A model generated the notes under the pieces. That model was not told the DNA's origin. It ran no database searches and saw nothing but the letters and a program-made list of their open reading frames with translations. From the NCBI RefSeq assembly GCF_025808395.1, contig NZ_CP075524.1, positions 1,736,001 to 1,800,000 on the forward strand: a DNA stretch of 64,000 nucleotides. The letters are read 5' to 3'. This document shows positions 43,941-52,977 of this stretch, piece by piece. The DNA is from Microcella sp. (GTDB lineage: Bacteria; Actinomycetota; Actinomycetes; Actinomycetales; Microbacteriaceae). The position numbers were made by a program, and so were the translations under genes. Numbering within the stretch: the stretch's first letter is position 1; each line of letters starts with the position of its first letter.

Positions 43941-43941
43941 G

Positions 43942-45552
43942 TCAGTTCAGCTCCTCGAGCACCTTGGTCTGACGGAAGCTGATGATCGAAACCGTCGCGA
44001 CGATGAAGAAGATGAGAATGGCGAACGCGCTCGCGAGCCCGTAGTCGCGGCCGGTGCCCTCACCGAACGCCACCTTGTAGACGAGCGTGATGAGAATGTC
44101 GGTGGCCCCGGCGTCGACACCCGCGGTGACGTCGCGCGGCCCGCCGCCGGTGAGCATGTAGATGATGTTGAAGTTGTTGAAGTTGAAGGCGAACGACGAG
44201 ATGAGCAGTGGCGCCACCGAGACCAGCAGCAGCGGAAACTTGATGAGCCTGAACACCGCCCAGGGTTGCGCACCGTCGACGGTGGCCGCCTCGGTGAGCT
44301 CTTCAGGAATCGACTGCAGCGCCCCCGTGCAGATGAGGAACATGTAGGGGAACCCGAGCCACAGGTTGACGAGCAGCACGCTGAACTTCGCCAGCCACGG
44401 GTCTGTCAGCCAGGGGATGGCGGCGCCGCCGAACAGCACCTGGTTGATGAAGCCGAAGTCTTGATTGAAGAGGCCGAGCCAGACGAGCCCCGAGAGAAAA
44501 CCCGGAAACGCGTAGGGCAAGATCATGATGAGCCGGTAGGCCTTCTTGCCCCGCATGTTCGGCTTGTTGAACACGATCGCCAAGAAGAGCCCGAGCGCGA
44601 AGGTCGTGGCCACCGAGAGAATCGCGAACGCGAAGGTCCAGATGGTGACGCTGATGAGCGGGCCGCGGATGTTCTCGGTCGTGAAGGCCTTGACGAAGTT
44701 GTCGAACCCGACGTTGATCGTCCACCCCGGAATCAGCTCACGGCCGGCGTCGTTGACGAAGGCGCCATCGCCGCCGTCTCGATAGACCCTGCCCTCACGG
44801 TCGATGAAGGTGTCGGTGGCCTCGTCGTAGGTGAGCGACGAGAGATAGAGGTAGGCGTTGCTGCCGTCTGGCGTGCGCAGGGCACCGTCATTGGGGTCGT
44901 CGGTGAGCGGAACCGCGATGTTGGTGATGGCACGCTGATTGCCGAGCAAGTCGTTGAAGGTGAGGGTCGTGAACCCCGGCAGCGAGTCGGCGCGGCCCGT
45001 GGAGTCGGTGCCGAAGTCGGTGACGCGTTCGAGCGGTCGCTCGTCGCCGCCGAGAAAGACCCCGCCATCGGGGTCGGTGACGAGAAACGAGTACTCGCCG
45101 AACTGCTCGAGCACCGTGATGCGAAAGGCCGGCGAGTCGGGCACGCGCGACTGCGCGGTCAGCAGAATGGTGGTGATCGCGTCGTCTTTCGAACCGTTGC
45201 GCCCGTCGCCGTAGTTGGTGAAGGCGATGTAGCCGCTGTAGACGACGACGAAGATCTGAAAGACGGCGAGAAACAGCAGCCCGGGGGCGAGGTATTTCGC
45301 GGGCAGCCAGCCGGGCCGCAGATAGATCCAGTTGATGATGACGGTGACGGCGAGCACGGCGCCGAAGGCGACCCATGACTCTTGCAGAAAGAGCATGAAG
45401 AGCCCGAAGACCGCGATCGCATCGATGATGCTCAAGAGGGCGATCTTGATCAGGATGCCCCGCACACTGCTGCTCGATCGCGGCGGCTTCATCGCCTGCC
45501 CGGGTGGGGCTGCATGCACCGCGAGGGCGGTCGCCGAAGGGGGGTTGCTCAT
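43942..45552 (-). CDS. malF: Maltose/maltodextrin ABC transporter permease MalF
   Basis: A 536-aa permease, longer than ordinary CUT1 permeases. Three N-terminal helices (about 30-100) are followed by a large extracytoplasmic P2-like domain (about 110-270), which contacts MalE, then the core helices with EAA loop 'EAATVDGAQPWAVFRLIKFP'. It lies 102 nt downstream of malE, after a strong hairpin. Confidence 0.93.
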   Translation of the reverse strand: MSNPPSATALAVHAAPPGQAMKPPRSSSSVRGILIKIALLSIIDAIAVFGLFMLFLQESWVAFGAVLAVTVIINWIYLRPGWLPAKYLAPGLLFLAVFQIFVVVYSGYIAFTNYGDGRNGSKDDAITTILLTAQSRVPDSPAFRITVLEQFGEYSFLVTDPDGGVFLGGDERPLERVTDFGTDSTGRADSLPGFTTLTFNDLLGNQRAITNIAVPLTDDPNDGALRTPDGSNAYLYLSSLTYDEATDTFIDREGRVYRDGGDGAFVNDAGRELIPGWTINVGFDNFVKAFTTENIRGPLISVTIWTFAFAILSVATTFALGLFLAIVFNKPNMRGKKAYRLIMILPYAFPGFLSGLVWLGLFNQDFGFINQVLFGGAAIPWLTDPWLAKFSVLLVNLWLGFPYMFLICTGALQSIPEELTEAATVDGAQPWAVFRLIKFPLLLVSVAPLLISSFAFNFNNFNIIYMLTGGGPRDVTAGVDAGATDILITLVYKVAFGEGTGRDYGLASAFAILIFFIVATVSIISFRQTKVLEELN

Positions 45553-45585
45553 GGTTCTCCGAACATCATCGTCGCGGCACCGAAG

Positions 45586-45637
45586 TGGTGCCGGAAGACC
45601 ATCGGGGCAGTGTGGGCTCCGATGGCTTCCGGCACCA
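45586..45637 (-). other. Intercistronic mRNA hairpin between malE and malF
   Basis: A long stem: 12 paired bases from TGGTGCCGGAAG, one bulged A, then 7 more pairs, with a 13-nt loop. No T run. It has the same position as the hairpin at 8893-8928 in the other sugar operon, and likely raises malE expression relative to the permeases. Confidence 0.8.
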
Positions 45638-45654
45638 GGGTTATAGCGGTGAGA

Positions 45655-46881
45655 TTAGCCGTCGATCTTCGACTGGATGCTCTCGACCATGGCGCGCCAC
45701 AACTCGACCGGGTCACCCTGGCCGTTGATGATGGCAACCTCGGTCGAACCCCAGTCAGACCACACGACGTCCATCGCAGGAACGTTCGGCATGGGGTTGC
45801 CGTTGGCACCCACCTCACCGAACGCGGCGACGTCGGCGTTCGACTTCGCGGCCTCGAAGGCGCTCAGCAGTGCCGGGGCACGGCCACCGACCTCGTAGAG
45901 AGCGGTCTGCACTGCCTCGGTGCCGATGTAGTTCACGAGAAACTCGTTGGCCGCGAGCGTGTTCTCGCTGCGCGAGCTGATGAAGAAGCCCTGCACGCCC
46001 ACGAACGGTGCAGCAACCTCGCCACCGGCCGACGGAATCGGGTCGATCGAGTAGTTGATGCCCGCTTCTTGGATGGCCGGCAGGTTCCACGGGCCGGTCA
46101 AGAAGAACGGCGACTTGCCGGCGACGAATTCTTCGCGGGCGATGTCACCCGAGATGTTGGTGTTGAGAATGCCGGCGGCACCCCACTCGCGCAGCTTGAT
46201 GGCGAACGCCTCGCCGCCCTCGTTGCCGAGAGCGAGAGCCGAGGGGTCGTAGGTGCCGTCTGCCGTGATCTCGAACACCGGAGCGCCGAACGAGGCCTGC
46301 AGCGGGTAGAGGTGGTACGGGTCGGCGGCGTTCGGGTCGAGGCCCACCAAGAAGGGGTACTCGGCGCCCGATGCCTGACCGGCGGCGATCAGGTCGTCGA
46401 ACGTGGCCGGAACCTCAGCGACGAGGTCGACGTTGCGCAGCATGGCGATGTTCTCGACCGAGTAGGGCAGACCGTAGTTCTGGCCTTCGTAGCTCATGGC
46501 CGTGATCGCGACCTCTTGGAAGTCGCCGGCCTTGTCGCCGAGCTCGAGCGGAGCGACGACGCCGTTCTGCACGAGCTTGCCGAGCCAGTCGTGCGCGCCC
46601 ACGACGATGTCGGGGCCGTTGCCCGTGGGCGCCTGGGTGATGAAGTCGTCGCGAATCGCGCCGAAGTCTTTGGTGACGAGCTCGACGGTCACGCCGCGCT
46701 CTTCTTCGAACTGCGCTGCAATGCTCTCGAGCACGCCGGCGCGGTCTGCGTCGACCCAGACCGTGAGCGAGCCCTCGTACTGCGGGGCCTCGGGCTCAGC
46801 GGCAGAGCATCCGGAAAGAACGATCGCGGTGGCCGCTGCCATCGCTCCCGTCATCATCAAGCTGCGTGATGTCACCTTCAT
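45655..46881 (-). CDS. malE: Maltose/maltodextrin-binding lipoprotein MalE
   Basis: A 408-aa solute-binding lipoprotein. Signal peptide ending at lipobox 'LSGC' (Cys about residue 25). The mature part matches the MalE family: 'GSLTVWVDADRAGVLESIAA', 'GPDIVVGAHDWLGKLVQNGV', and 'PYSVENIAMLRNVDL'. It captures maltodextrins for MalFG. It is divergent from the alpha-glucosidase gene across a region with two LacI operators. Confidence 0.93.
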   Translation of the reverse strand: MKVTSRSLMMTGAMAAATAIVLSGCSAAEPEAPQYEGSLTVWVDADRAGVLESIAAQFEEERGVTVELVTKDFGAIRDDFITQAPTGNGPDIVVGAHDWLGKLVQNGVVAPLELGDKAGDFQEVAITAMSYEGQNYGLPYSVENIAMLRNVDLVAEVPATFDDLIAAGQASGAEYPFLVGLDPNAADPYHLYPLQASFGAPVFEITADGTYDPSALALGNEGGEAFAIKLREWGAAGILNTNISGDIAREEFVAGKSPFFLTGPWNLPAIQEAGINYSIDPIPSAGGEVAAPFVGVQGFFISSRSENTLAANEFLVNYIGTEAVQTALYEVGGRAPALLSAFEAAKSNADVAAFGEVGANGNPMPNVPAMDVVWSDWGSTEVAIINGQGDPVELWRAMVESIQSKIDG

Positions 46882-46996
46882 CGGTGGTCACCCTTTCGTG
46901 TGCGGACGACCCCGGTGCCGACCGGTGCGGGATGCCCTGCACGATGTGCAGCGCCACCCGACGCTCGAGAGGCCGTTCTCTTGGTGTGCTCGCGGA

Positions 46997-47013
46997 CTGC
47001 AAGCGCTTCCATT
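46997..47013. promoter_or_regulatory. LacI/MalR-type operator, copy 1
   Basis: CTGCAAGCGCTTCCATT. The AAGCGCTT core is the classic LacI/CcpA-like half-symmetry. An identical 17-bp copy starts 37 bp further on. Confidence 0.75.
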
Positions 47014-47033
47014 AGGCCATATGCCCCGCTATT

Positions 47034-47050
47034 CTGCAAGCGCTTCCATT
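47034..47050. promoter_or_regulatory. LacI/MalR-type operator, copy 2
   Basis: CTGCAAGCGCTTCCATT, identical to the copy at 46997. The 37-bp centre spacing is not a whole number of helical turns. Binding by a LacI protein such as that at 51195 is expected. Confidence 0.75.
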
Positions 47051-47163
47051 CGAGATGTCACGAATTTGTTATGGAGAGAGCGAGAAGCCCCGTGATCAGG
47101 CCAAGAACGGCAAGAAAGTGCGCCCCAAGCATGGAACCGGTCTCACGAACGGGCGTGGTGACA

Positions 47164-47169
47164 TAAAGT
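47164..47169 (+). promoter_or_regulatory. -10 box of leaderless promoter for the alpha-glucosidase gene
   Basis: TAAAGT seven nt before the ATG at 47177; it favours that start over the GTG at 47168. Confidence 0.5.
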
Positions 47170-47176
47170 GGCCCAC

Positions 47177-48880
47177 ATGCCTCACGACATCGCCACCCCA
47201 GTGACGCGACCCATCGAGCACCAGGGCACCGCCCGGCCCGGCTCTGAATGGTGGCGCTCTGCCGTCATCTACCAGATCTACCCCCGCTCGTTCGCCGACG
47301 CCTCGGGCGACGGCATCGGCGACCTCGCCGGCATCACCGGGCGCTTGCCCGCCCTGCGCGAGCTCGGCGTCGACGCCATCTGGCTCTCGCCGTTCTTCCG
47401 CTCGCCCCAGCGCGACGCCGGCTACGACGTGAGCGACTACTGCGACGTCGACCCCATCTTCGGCACGCTCGACGACTTCGATGCGCTGCGCGACACGGCG
47501 CACGACCTCGGGCTGCGAGTGATCGTCGACCTCGTGCCCAACCACTGCTCGAGCGAGCATCCATGGTTCATCGAAGCCCTCGCAGCCGGCCCCGGCTCGT
47601 CCGAGCGCGAACGCTTCATGTTCCGCGAAGGGCGCGGCGAGCACGGCGAGCTGCCCCCCAACAACTGGCAGTCGATCTTCGGTGGCAACGCGTGGACGCG
47701 CATCACCGAAGCCGACGGCACCCCCGGGCCCTGGTATCTGCACATCTTCGACACCTCGCAGCCCGACTTCAACTGGCGAAACCCCTGGGTCTGGCAGCAG
47801 TTTCGCGACATACTGCGGTTCTGGCTCGACCGCGGAGTAGACGGCTTCAGAGTCGACGTCGCGCACGGCCTCATCAAGAAAGACGGCCTGCCCGACATCG
47901 TCGAGCCCGAACCCGGCGAGAGCCTCGCCGAAGCGATGATGAAGCCCGACGAGGTGCCCTACTGGGCGCAGCCAGAAGTGCACGATGTCTGGCGCGACTG
48001 GAACCGCGTGCTCGCCGAATACGAAGGCGACCGCGTGCTGTGCGCCGAAGCGTGGGTCGAACCGCTCGAGAAGGCCGCCCTGTGGGTGCGACCCGACGAG
48101 ATGCACCAGGCCTTCAACTTCAGCTACCTCGGCACGCCGTGGGAGGCAGAGCGGCTGCGATCGGTCATCGACGAATCGATCGCCGCCTTCACGGGCGTCG
48201 GCGCCCCCAGCACCTGGGTGCTCTCGAACCACGACGTCGTGCGCCACACCAGCCGCTACGGCCTGTCGACCTACGGCGCGGCACCCGCGAGCGGCATCGG
48301 CCCCAAGACCGAAGACAAGCCAGACGACGTGCTCGGCCTGCGCCGCGGTCGCGCTGCCACCGCACTCATGCTGAGCCTGCCCGGCAGCGCCTACCTCTAC
48401 CAGGGCGAAGAGCTGGGCCTGCCCGAGGTGATCGAACTCGACGACCACGTGCGCGAAGACCCCACCTTCCACCGCACCAACGGCGAGGTCTACGGGCGAG
48501 ACGGCTGCCGCGTGCCGATTCCGTGGGAGTCGTCAGCGCCGGCCTTCGGGTTCAGCAGCTCGGGCGACAGCTGGCTCCCGCAGCCGGCGCACTTCGCCCG
48601 GTTCGCCCGCGATGCCCAGCACGGGGTCGAAGGGTCGACGCTCGAGCTCTACCGCGCCGCGCTCGCACTGCGCGCCGCGCACGAGCTCGGCATGGGTGCT
48701 GTCGACTGGGTCGAAGGCTTCGGCCCCGACGTCGTGGCGCTGCGCAACCGCGACGTCACCGTCATCGCCAACCTTGGCTCCGCACCGGTCGAGCTGCCCG
48801 GCGGCGAGATCGTGCTGGCGAGCGGAGAGCTCGACGGCCGCACCCTGCCCACCGACACGACGGTGTGGCTGCTGGCCTAG
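47177..48880 (+). CDS. GH13 alpha-glucosidase / oligo-1,6-glucosidase
   Basis: A 567-aa cytoplasmic glycosidase. 'VIYQIYPRSFADASGDGIGD' near the N-terminus, nucleophile in 'GFRVDVAHGL', acid/base Glu in 'LCAEAWVEP', and transition-state Asp in 'LSNHDVVRHTSRYG'. Together with the GH13 enzyme at 41131 it would convert imported maltodextrins to glucose. It lies opposite malE and shares its operator region. The stop overlaps the convergent M23 gene. Confidence 0.92.
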   Translation: MPHDIATPVTRPIEHQGTARPGSEWWRSAVIYQIYPRSFADASGDGIGDLAGITGRLPALRELGVDAIWLSPFFRSPQRDAGYDVSDYCDVDPIFGTLDDFDALRDTAHDLGLRVIVDLVPNHCSSEHPWFIEALAAGPGSSERERFMFREGRGEHGELPPNNWQSIFGGNAWTRITEADGTPGPWYLHIFDTSQPDFNWRNPWVWQQFRDILRFWLDRGVDGFRVDVAHGLIKKDGLPDIVEPEPGESLAEAMMKPDEVPYWAQPEVHDVWRDWNRVLAEYEGDRVLCAEAWVEPLEKAALWVRPDEMHQAFNFSYLGTPWEAERLRSVIDESIAAFTGVGAPSTWVLSNHDVVRHTSRYGLSTYGAAPASGIGPKTEDKPDDVLGLRRGRAATALMLSLPGSAYLYQGEELGLPEVIELDDHVREDPTFHRTNGEVYGRDGCRVPIPWESSAPAFGFSSSGDSWLPQPAHFARFARDAQHGVEGSTLELYRAALALRAAHELGMGAVDWVEGFGPDVVALRNRDVTVIANLGSAPVELPGGEIVLASGELDGRTLPTDTTVWLLA

Positions 48881-49983
48881 CTCGCGTTCGCCTGCAACCA
48901 GGCGAAGGGGTCGATGGCGATGTCGTCGATGCGAATCTCGAAGTGCAAGTGGGCACCCGTCGACACACCGGTGCTGCCCACCGTGCCCACGAAGTCGCCC
49001 ACCTGAATCTCTTGACCGACGACGAGCGGTGAGCTGTCGCGCGTCATGTGCGCGTAGGTGCTCGTCACCCGCTGACCGTTGATGACGTGGGCGATGATGG
49101 CGTGGTTGCCGAAGCCACCGCTGTGCTCGGCCTTGATGACGATGCCGTCGGCGATCGCATAGATCGGCGTGCCAGCGCCCGGGTTGAAGTCGAGGCCCTG
49201 GTGGTAGCTCGAGCACGAACGGCACGGGGCCGCGCGCTCACCGAAGCCTGAACTGATCGGCACCGCGTAGGGGAACGGCCAGCGCACAGCGCCCGTGCCG
49301 CTCGTTGAGTAAGAGAAGTTGCGGTTGCCGTACTTCAGTCGCAGCATCTCGGCGTATGAGGTGACGCTCCACTCGTCTCGCGATGCCGTCGTCGCGGCAT
49401 AGTTCTCGCCCGCCTCGACGTCGAGCACCTGGCCCTCGGCGGGCGGCGAGGCGTTCGACGCGTCGGTGAGCGTCATGGCCGCCATGGCGTTCGACGACGG
49501 CGGAGCCGACGGGTCGAACAGCGCCGTGGCGGGCACCGAGGTGCCGACGAGCAGCGCGGCGGCGGCGAGCATGACGATCGGGGGGAAGGCGCGCTTGGCG
49601 ATGCGACGACGCAACGGCGGGCGAGGCGCGACCGCCTTCTGAGGCTCGGGGGCGGTGAGCGCGGCGACCGGGGGCTGAGCGGCGACGAGCGCAGGCTGTG
49701 AGCGCTTCGCCGATCGCTCGGGGCGACGCGCCCCTGCGCGCGAGCGCGGCGACGAGGTGCGCGCCCGCTCGGCTTCGCGCTGCGCGCGACGGCTCAGCGG
49801 CACGAGGTCGGTCGAGCGGCTCGAATCGATCGGCACGAGCGCAGCGGTGGCGACGTCGGCGACGGGCGACAGAGCAGAGGATTTCTCGGTGAAGGTGAAG
49901 CCCAGAGACTCGAGGTCAGCAGTGGGGGTGTCTCGGGAGTTCTCATCTGAACTCCCCGACAGCCACGGGAACTCGTCGTTCAC
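48877..49983 (-). CDS. M23-family peptidoglycan endopeptidase, membrane-anchored
   Basis: A 368-aa protein: a long basic, low-complexity cytoplasmic N-terminus (about 1-125), one membrane helix (about 133-155, 'FPPIVMLAAAALLVGTSVP'), a linker, then the LytM/M23 domain (about 250-365) with zinc ligands in 'SSYHQGLDFNPG' and 'GAHLHFEIR'. It cleaves or remodels peptidoglycan outside the membrane. GTG start at 49983. A leader of about 90 nt and the promoter at 50078 precede it. Confidence 0.9.
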   Translation of the reverse strand: MNDEFPWLSGSSDENSRDTPTADLESLGFTFTEKSSALSPVADVATAALVPIDSSRSTDLVPLSRRAQREAERARTSSPRSRAGARRPERSAKRSQPALVAAQPPVAALTAPEPQKAVAPRPPLRRRIAKRAFPPIVMLAAAALLVGTSVPATALFDPSAPPSSNAMAAMTLTDASNASPPAEGQVLDVEAGENYAATTASRDEWSVTSYAEMLRLKYGNRNFSYSTSGTGAVRWPFPYAVPISSGFGERAAPCRSCSSYHQGLDFNPGAGTPIYAIADGIVIKAEHSGGFGNHAIIAHVINGQRVTSTYAHMTRDSSPLVVGQEIQVGDFVGTVGSTGVSTGAHLHFEIRIDDIAIDPFAWLQANAS

Positions 49984-50077
49984 AGTGTCAGTCAGCCTCA
50001 GTGGTCAGTGCCGCGAGCCGGGCAAACACGCGCCCCTTCGTGGTGCGTGAGGGGCCCATGCTCGACATGGCACGCGA

Positions 50078-50083
50078 ATTATC
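50078..50083 (-). promoter_or_regulatory. -10 box of the M23 peptidase promoter, with nearby inverted repeat
   Basis: GATAAT preceded by T at the extended -10 position. GGTAA-ACC-TTACC (50091-50103) lies just upstream and may be a regulator site. Confidence 0.45.
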
Positions 50084-50140
50084 ACGGATTGGTAAACCTT
50101 ACCCCCGCGCCGCCGGTCAGCGAAAGTCCTTGAAGCTGAT

Positions 50141-50968
50141 TCATAGATCAGGTACCGCGCCGACCTCGTGCAGCACGGCTTCGAGAGCTGCAGCGAGTTC
50201 GGGATGCGCGGCGAGCAGAAAACGATGATCGCCGCGAGCGCCGTGCGCCCCCGACACGCGAGCCCCGGCCTCGGCGGCGATGAGCCCGCCCGCCGCGTGA
50301 TCCCACGGGCTCAGCGTGCGCTCGAAGTAGGCGTCGACGCGACCGCATGCCACCGCGCACAGATCGAGCGAGGCGGTGCCCATGCGTCGCACGTCGCGCA
50401 CGAGCGGCAGCAGACGCGCCACCGCCGCGCCCTGCTCGGCGCGCGTGTCGGCAAGGTAGGCGAACCCGGTGGCGACGAGCGCCTGTGAGAGCTCGACGGC
50501 GGGATTCACCTGCAGGCTGCGCTCACCCACGTGCGCACCGCCGCCGGCCGTCGCCGAGAACAGTTCACCGCTGGCAGGGTTGACGACCACTCCGGCGAGC
50601 GCGCGCCACGACTGAGGGTCGGCCTCGCCTTCGACGACCGCGATGCTCACCGCATAGTGCGGAACGCCGTAGAGAAAGTTGACCGTGCCGTCGATGGGGT
50701 CGACCACCCAGGTGAGCCCGGTCGTGCTGCTGTCAGCCGCCGACTCTTCGCCGAAGAAGCCATCGCCAGGCCGCTGCTCGGCCAGCCGAGCCCTGATGAG
50801 GTCTTCGACATCGCGGTCGACCTGCGTGACGACGTCGACCGCCGACGACTTGCGGTCGGCCACCTCGACGGTGCCGCGCCGCGCGTCGGCCACGAACTCT
50901 GCCGCCTCGAGGGCGATCGTTCGCGCAACCGTCAGCAGTTCGGCAGCGGGGCGCGATGTGAGAGACAT
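50141..50968 (-). CDS. Inositol monophosphatase-family phosphatase
   Basis: A 275-aa Mg-dependent phosphatase. Metal-binding motifs are 'FFGEESA', 'WVVDPIDGTVNFLYG' and 'SPWDHAAGG'. It could act on inositol phosphate, histidinol phosphate or a related ester. The first ATG (50968) shares its A with the final base of the tRNA-Tyr CCA, with no ribosome site possible. A longer in-frame reading would pass through the tRNA gene and is rejected. Confidence 0.92.
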   Translation of the reverse strand: MSLTSRPAAELLTVARTIALEAAEFVADARRGTVEVADRKSSAVDVVTQVDRDVEDLIRARLAEQRPGDGFFGEESAADSSTTGLTWVVDPIDGTVNFLYGVPHYAVSIAVVEGEADPQSWRALAGVVVNPASGELFSATAGGGAHVGERSLQVNPAVELSQALVATGFAYLADTRAEQGAAVARLLPLVRDVRRMGTASLDLCAVACGRVDAYFERTLSPWDHAAGGLIAAEAGARVSGAHGARGDHRFLLAAHPELAAALEAVLHEVGAVPDL

Positions 50969-50970
50969 GG

Positions 50971-51052
50971 TGGCGAGTGAGGGATTCGAACCCCCGAATG
51001 CTGAGCAGTCTGATTTACAGTCAGATCCCTTTGGCCGCTTGGGTAACTCGCC
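50971..51052 (-). tRNA. tRNA-Tyr (anticodon GUA), CCA encoded
   Basis: An 82-nt type II tRNA with a long variable arm. Acceptor GGCGAGT/ACTCGCC, anticodon loop CTGTAAA, T-loop TTCGAAT, discriminator A. CCA follows at 50970-50968 and runs straight into the ATG of the phosphatase gene. Confidence 0.96.
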
Positions 51053-51194
51053 ATGCACGCCCGACCGGTGTGTTCACCGAGCGGATGCGCCCGTCAAGAA
51101 TACAAGAGCGGCGGGGTGCGCGTCACCACGCAGCATCGGCGCCGTCACCACTGCGGTTATCCTGACCACAACAAGAGAGCGAGGCTGCCATCGC

Positions 51195-52232
51195 ATGACC
51201 GGCATCGACGACGTCGCCCGTCGCGCAGGAGTCTCGACGGCCACCGTCTCGCGCGCCCTCAGCGGCCGCGGGCACGTCGCCGCCTCGACCCGCGAGAAGG
51301 TCGAAGCCGCTGCCGCCGAACTGGGCTATGTGGTGTCGGCGAGCGCCTCGAGCCTCGCCACGGGCCGCACCCGCAACATCGGCGTCGTCGTGCCCTTTCT
51401 CAACCGCTGGTTCTACACCTCGGTCATCGAAGGGGCGCAGCGTCGCCTCATGCAGTACGGCTACGACCTCACGCTCTACAACCTGTCTGGCGACGACCAC
51501 GAGCGGTCGAAAGTCTTCGACGACCACCTGCTGCGCCAGCGGGTAGACGCCGTGATCGCCGTGAGCCTCGAACTGACCGCCGCCGAGATCGCCTCGCTGC
51601 ACGCGCTGAGCAAGCCCCTCGTCGGCGTCGGCGGGCCGCTGAGCGGCGTGCGCACGCTCAGCATCGACGACGTGGCTGTCACCAAGCTCGCCACCGAGCA
51701 CGTGCTGTCGCTCGGGCACACGCGCGTCGGGCACATCGGCGGCGACGTCGATCGCGAGCTCGCCTTTCACCTGCCCACGAACCGGCGGCTCGGCTACGAG
51801 GCGGCGCTGCGCGAAGCGGGGCTCATCCCCGAACCCGACCTCTACTTTCCGGCCGTGTTCACCATCGAGAGCGGCTACACCGCGGCGAAGCAGATGCTCG
51901 GCAACCCGCGCCTTCGCCCGACGGCGATCGTCGCCGCGAGCGACGAGATGGCGATCGGCGCCATTCTGGCGGCGCGCGACATGGGGCTCGACGTGCCGGG
52001 CGAGCTGTCGGTGATCGGCATCGACGACCACGAGCTCGCAGCGTTCTTCGGCCTGTCGACGGTGGCGCAGTACCCCGAGCTGCAGGGTGAGCGCGCCGTC
52101 GAACTGCTCATGGAAGAACTGCAGCCCCGCAGCGGTCACGACCTCGACGACGAGAACACTCCGCTGCCGTTCGAGCTCATCGTTCGCTCGACCACTGCTC
52201 GGCCGCAACGGCGTAGCGCTGCGACGCGGTAG
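51195..52232 (+). CDS. LacI-family transcriptional regulator
   Basis: A 345-aa repressor. HTH at the very N-terminus ('DVARRAGVSTATVSRALSG'), then a sugar-binding core ('GVVVPFLNRWFYTSVIEGAQ', 'VIGIDDHELAAFFGLSTVAQ'). It is a paralogue of the regulator at 10719. The recognition helix STATVS is like that of LacI proteins that bind AAGCGCTT cores, which makes the operators at 46997-47050 good candidates. The ATG at 51195 is chosen because the longer frame runs across the tRNA-Tyr region. The 3' end overlaps the convergent transglycosylase gene by 56 nt. Confidence 0.92.
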   Translation: MTGIDDVARRAGVSTATVSRALSGRGHVAASTREKVEAAAAELGYVVSASASSLATGRTRNIGVVVPFLNRWFYTSVIEGAQRRLMQYGYDLTLYNLSGDDHERSKVFDDHLLRQRVDAVIAVSLELTAAEIASLHALSKPLVGVGGPLSGVRTLSIDDVAVTKLATEHVLSLGHTRVGHIGGDVDRELAFHLPTNRRLGYEAALREAGLIPEPDLYFPAVFTIESGYTAAKQMLGNPRLRPTAIVAASDEMAIGAILAARDMGLDVPGELSVIGIDDHELAAFFGLSTVAQYPELQGERAVELLMEELQPRSGHDLDDENTPLPFELIVRSTTARPQRRSAATR

Positions 52233-52962
52233 CGACCGCGTCGAGGTAGCTGCTCGGGCTGTTGTAGGCCGCGATGCCGGCACGCCACGACTCTTCGTCG
52301 CCGAGCGTCGGCACCGCGCGGCACAGGTAGTTGGCGGCCGCGAGCGCGGCGTCGTCGATGTTGTGCGGGTCGGCGACGCCGTCGCCGCTCGCGTCGATCA
52401 TCCAATTGCGCCACGTCGCCGGAATGAACTGCATCGGCCCGATCGCGCGGTCGAACTCGGTGTCTCCGTCGAACTCGCCGCCGTCGGTGTCGGCGATGAG
52501 CGCCGTGGTCGAGCCGTCGAGGGCGATGCCGATGATGGGCGGGCTCACGGTGCCGTCTTCGGCGATGGATGCTGAGCCATAGCTGCCGTGCCGCGACTCG
52601 ACCCAGCCGATGCCGGCGAGCGTGTTCCAGCCGAGCTCGCAGTCTGGCCGCTCGTCATGCTTCGCGAGTGCGGCGCCCGCGTAGGCGGCAAGAGCCCGCG
52701 GGGTGATGCCCGTGGCCTCGGCGACCGCGGCCACCCACTGCGGGTCCACTCTGCCCGAGACCCCCGGGCGAGTCGGAGTCGCCGCTTCGGGAGGCAGCGG
52801 CGCGGGTGCGGCCCAGCGCGGCGGGGGCTCTGCGGGGGGCTGGGGCGCAGCATCCACCACCGCTACCGGTGGGCGGGGCGTCAGCAGATGCACGAGGCCG
52901 GCCACGACGAGCGTGCCGAGCACGAGCCCCACGATGAGTCGGGTGATCGCGGCAGGGCTCAT
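52177..52962 (-). CDS. Lytic murein transglycosylase (SLT/MltB-like)
   Basis: A 261-aa exported or membrane-anchored enzyme: an N-terminal membrane segment (about 5-28), a Pro-rich linker (about 30-68), then a catalytic domain with Glu in '[12 protein letters not shown]', '[13 protein letters not shown]' and 'ANYLCRA'. It cuts the glycan strands of peptidoglycan. Its start codon is only 15 bp from that of the divergent YajQ-family gene. Confidence 0.88.
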   Translation of the reverse strand: MSPAAITRLIVGLVLGTLVVAGLVHLLTPRPPVAVVDAAPQPPAEPPPRWAAPAPLPPEAATPTRPGVSGRVDPQWVAAVAEATGITPRALAAYAGAALAKHDERPDCELGWNTLAGIGWVESRHGSYGSASIAEDGTVSPPIIGIALDGSTTALIADTDGGEFDGDTEFDRAIGPMQFIPATWRNWMIDASGDGVADPHNIDDAALAAANYLCRAVPTLGDEESWRAGIAAYNSPSSYLDAVATASQRYAVAAEQWSSER

Positions 52963-52965
52963 GGT

Positions 52966-52971
52966 TACGAT
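52966..52971 (+). promoter_or_regulatory. -10 box of leaderless promoter for the YajQ-family gene
   Basis: TACGAT six nt before the ATG at 52978, inside the 15-bp gap to the divergent transglycosylase start. Confidence 0.5.
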
Positions 52972-52977
52972 GGTCGC

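Larger units (their letters stand above)
46882..47163. promoter_or_regulatory. Divergent control region between malE and the alpha-glucosidase gene
   Basis: About 280 bp holding the malE promoter and leader on one side and a leaderless promoter for the glucosidase on the other. The only strong elements seen are the two identical 17-bp operator repeats (46997-47050). No further gene is visible. Confidence 0.6.

Noticed and set aside
49984..50140. A cyclic-di-AMP (ydaO) riboswitch in the M23 peptidase leader
   Set aside because: The gene type fits, but the leader lacks the recognisable conserved ydaO sequence blocks and is rather short.
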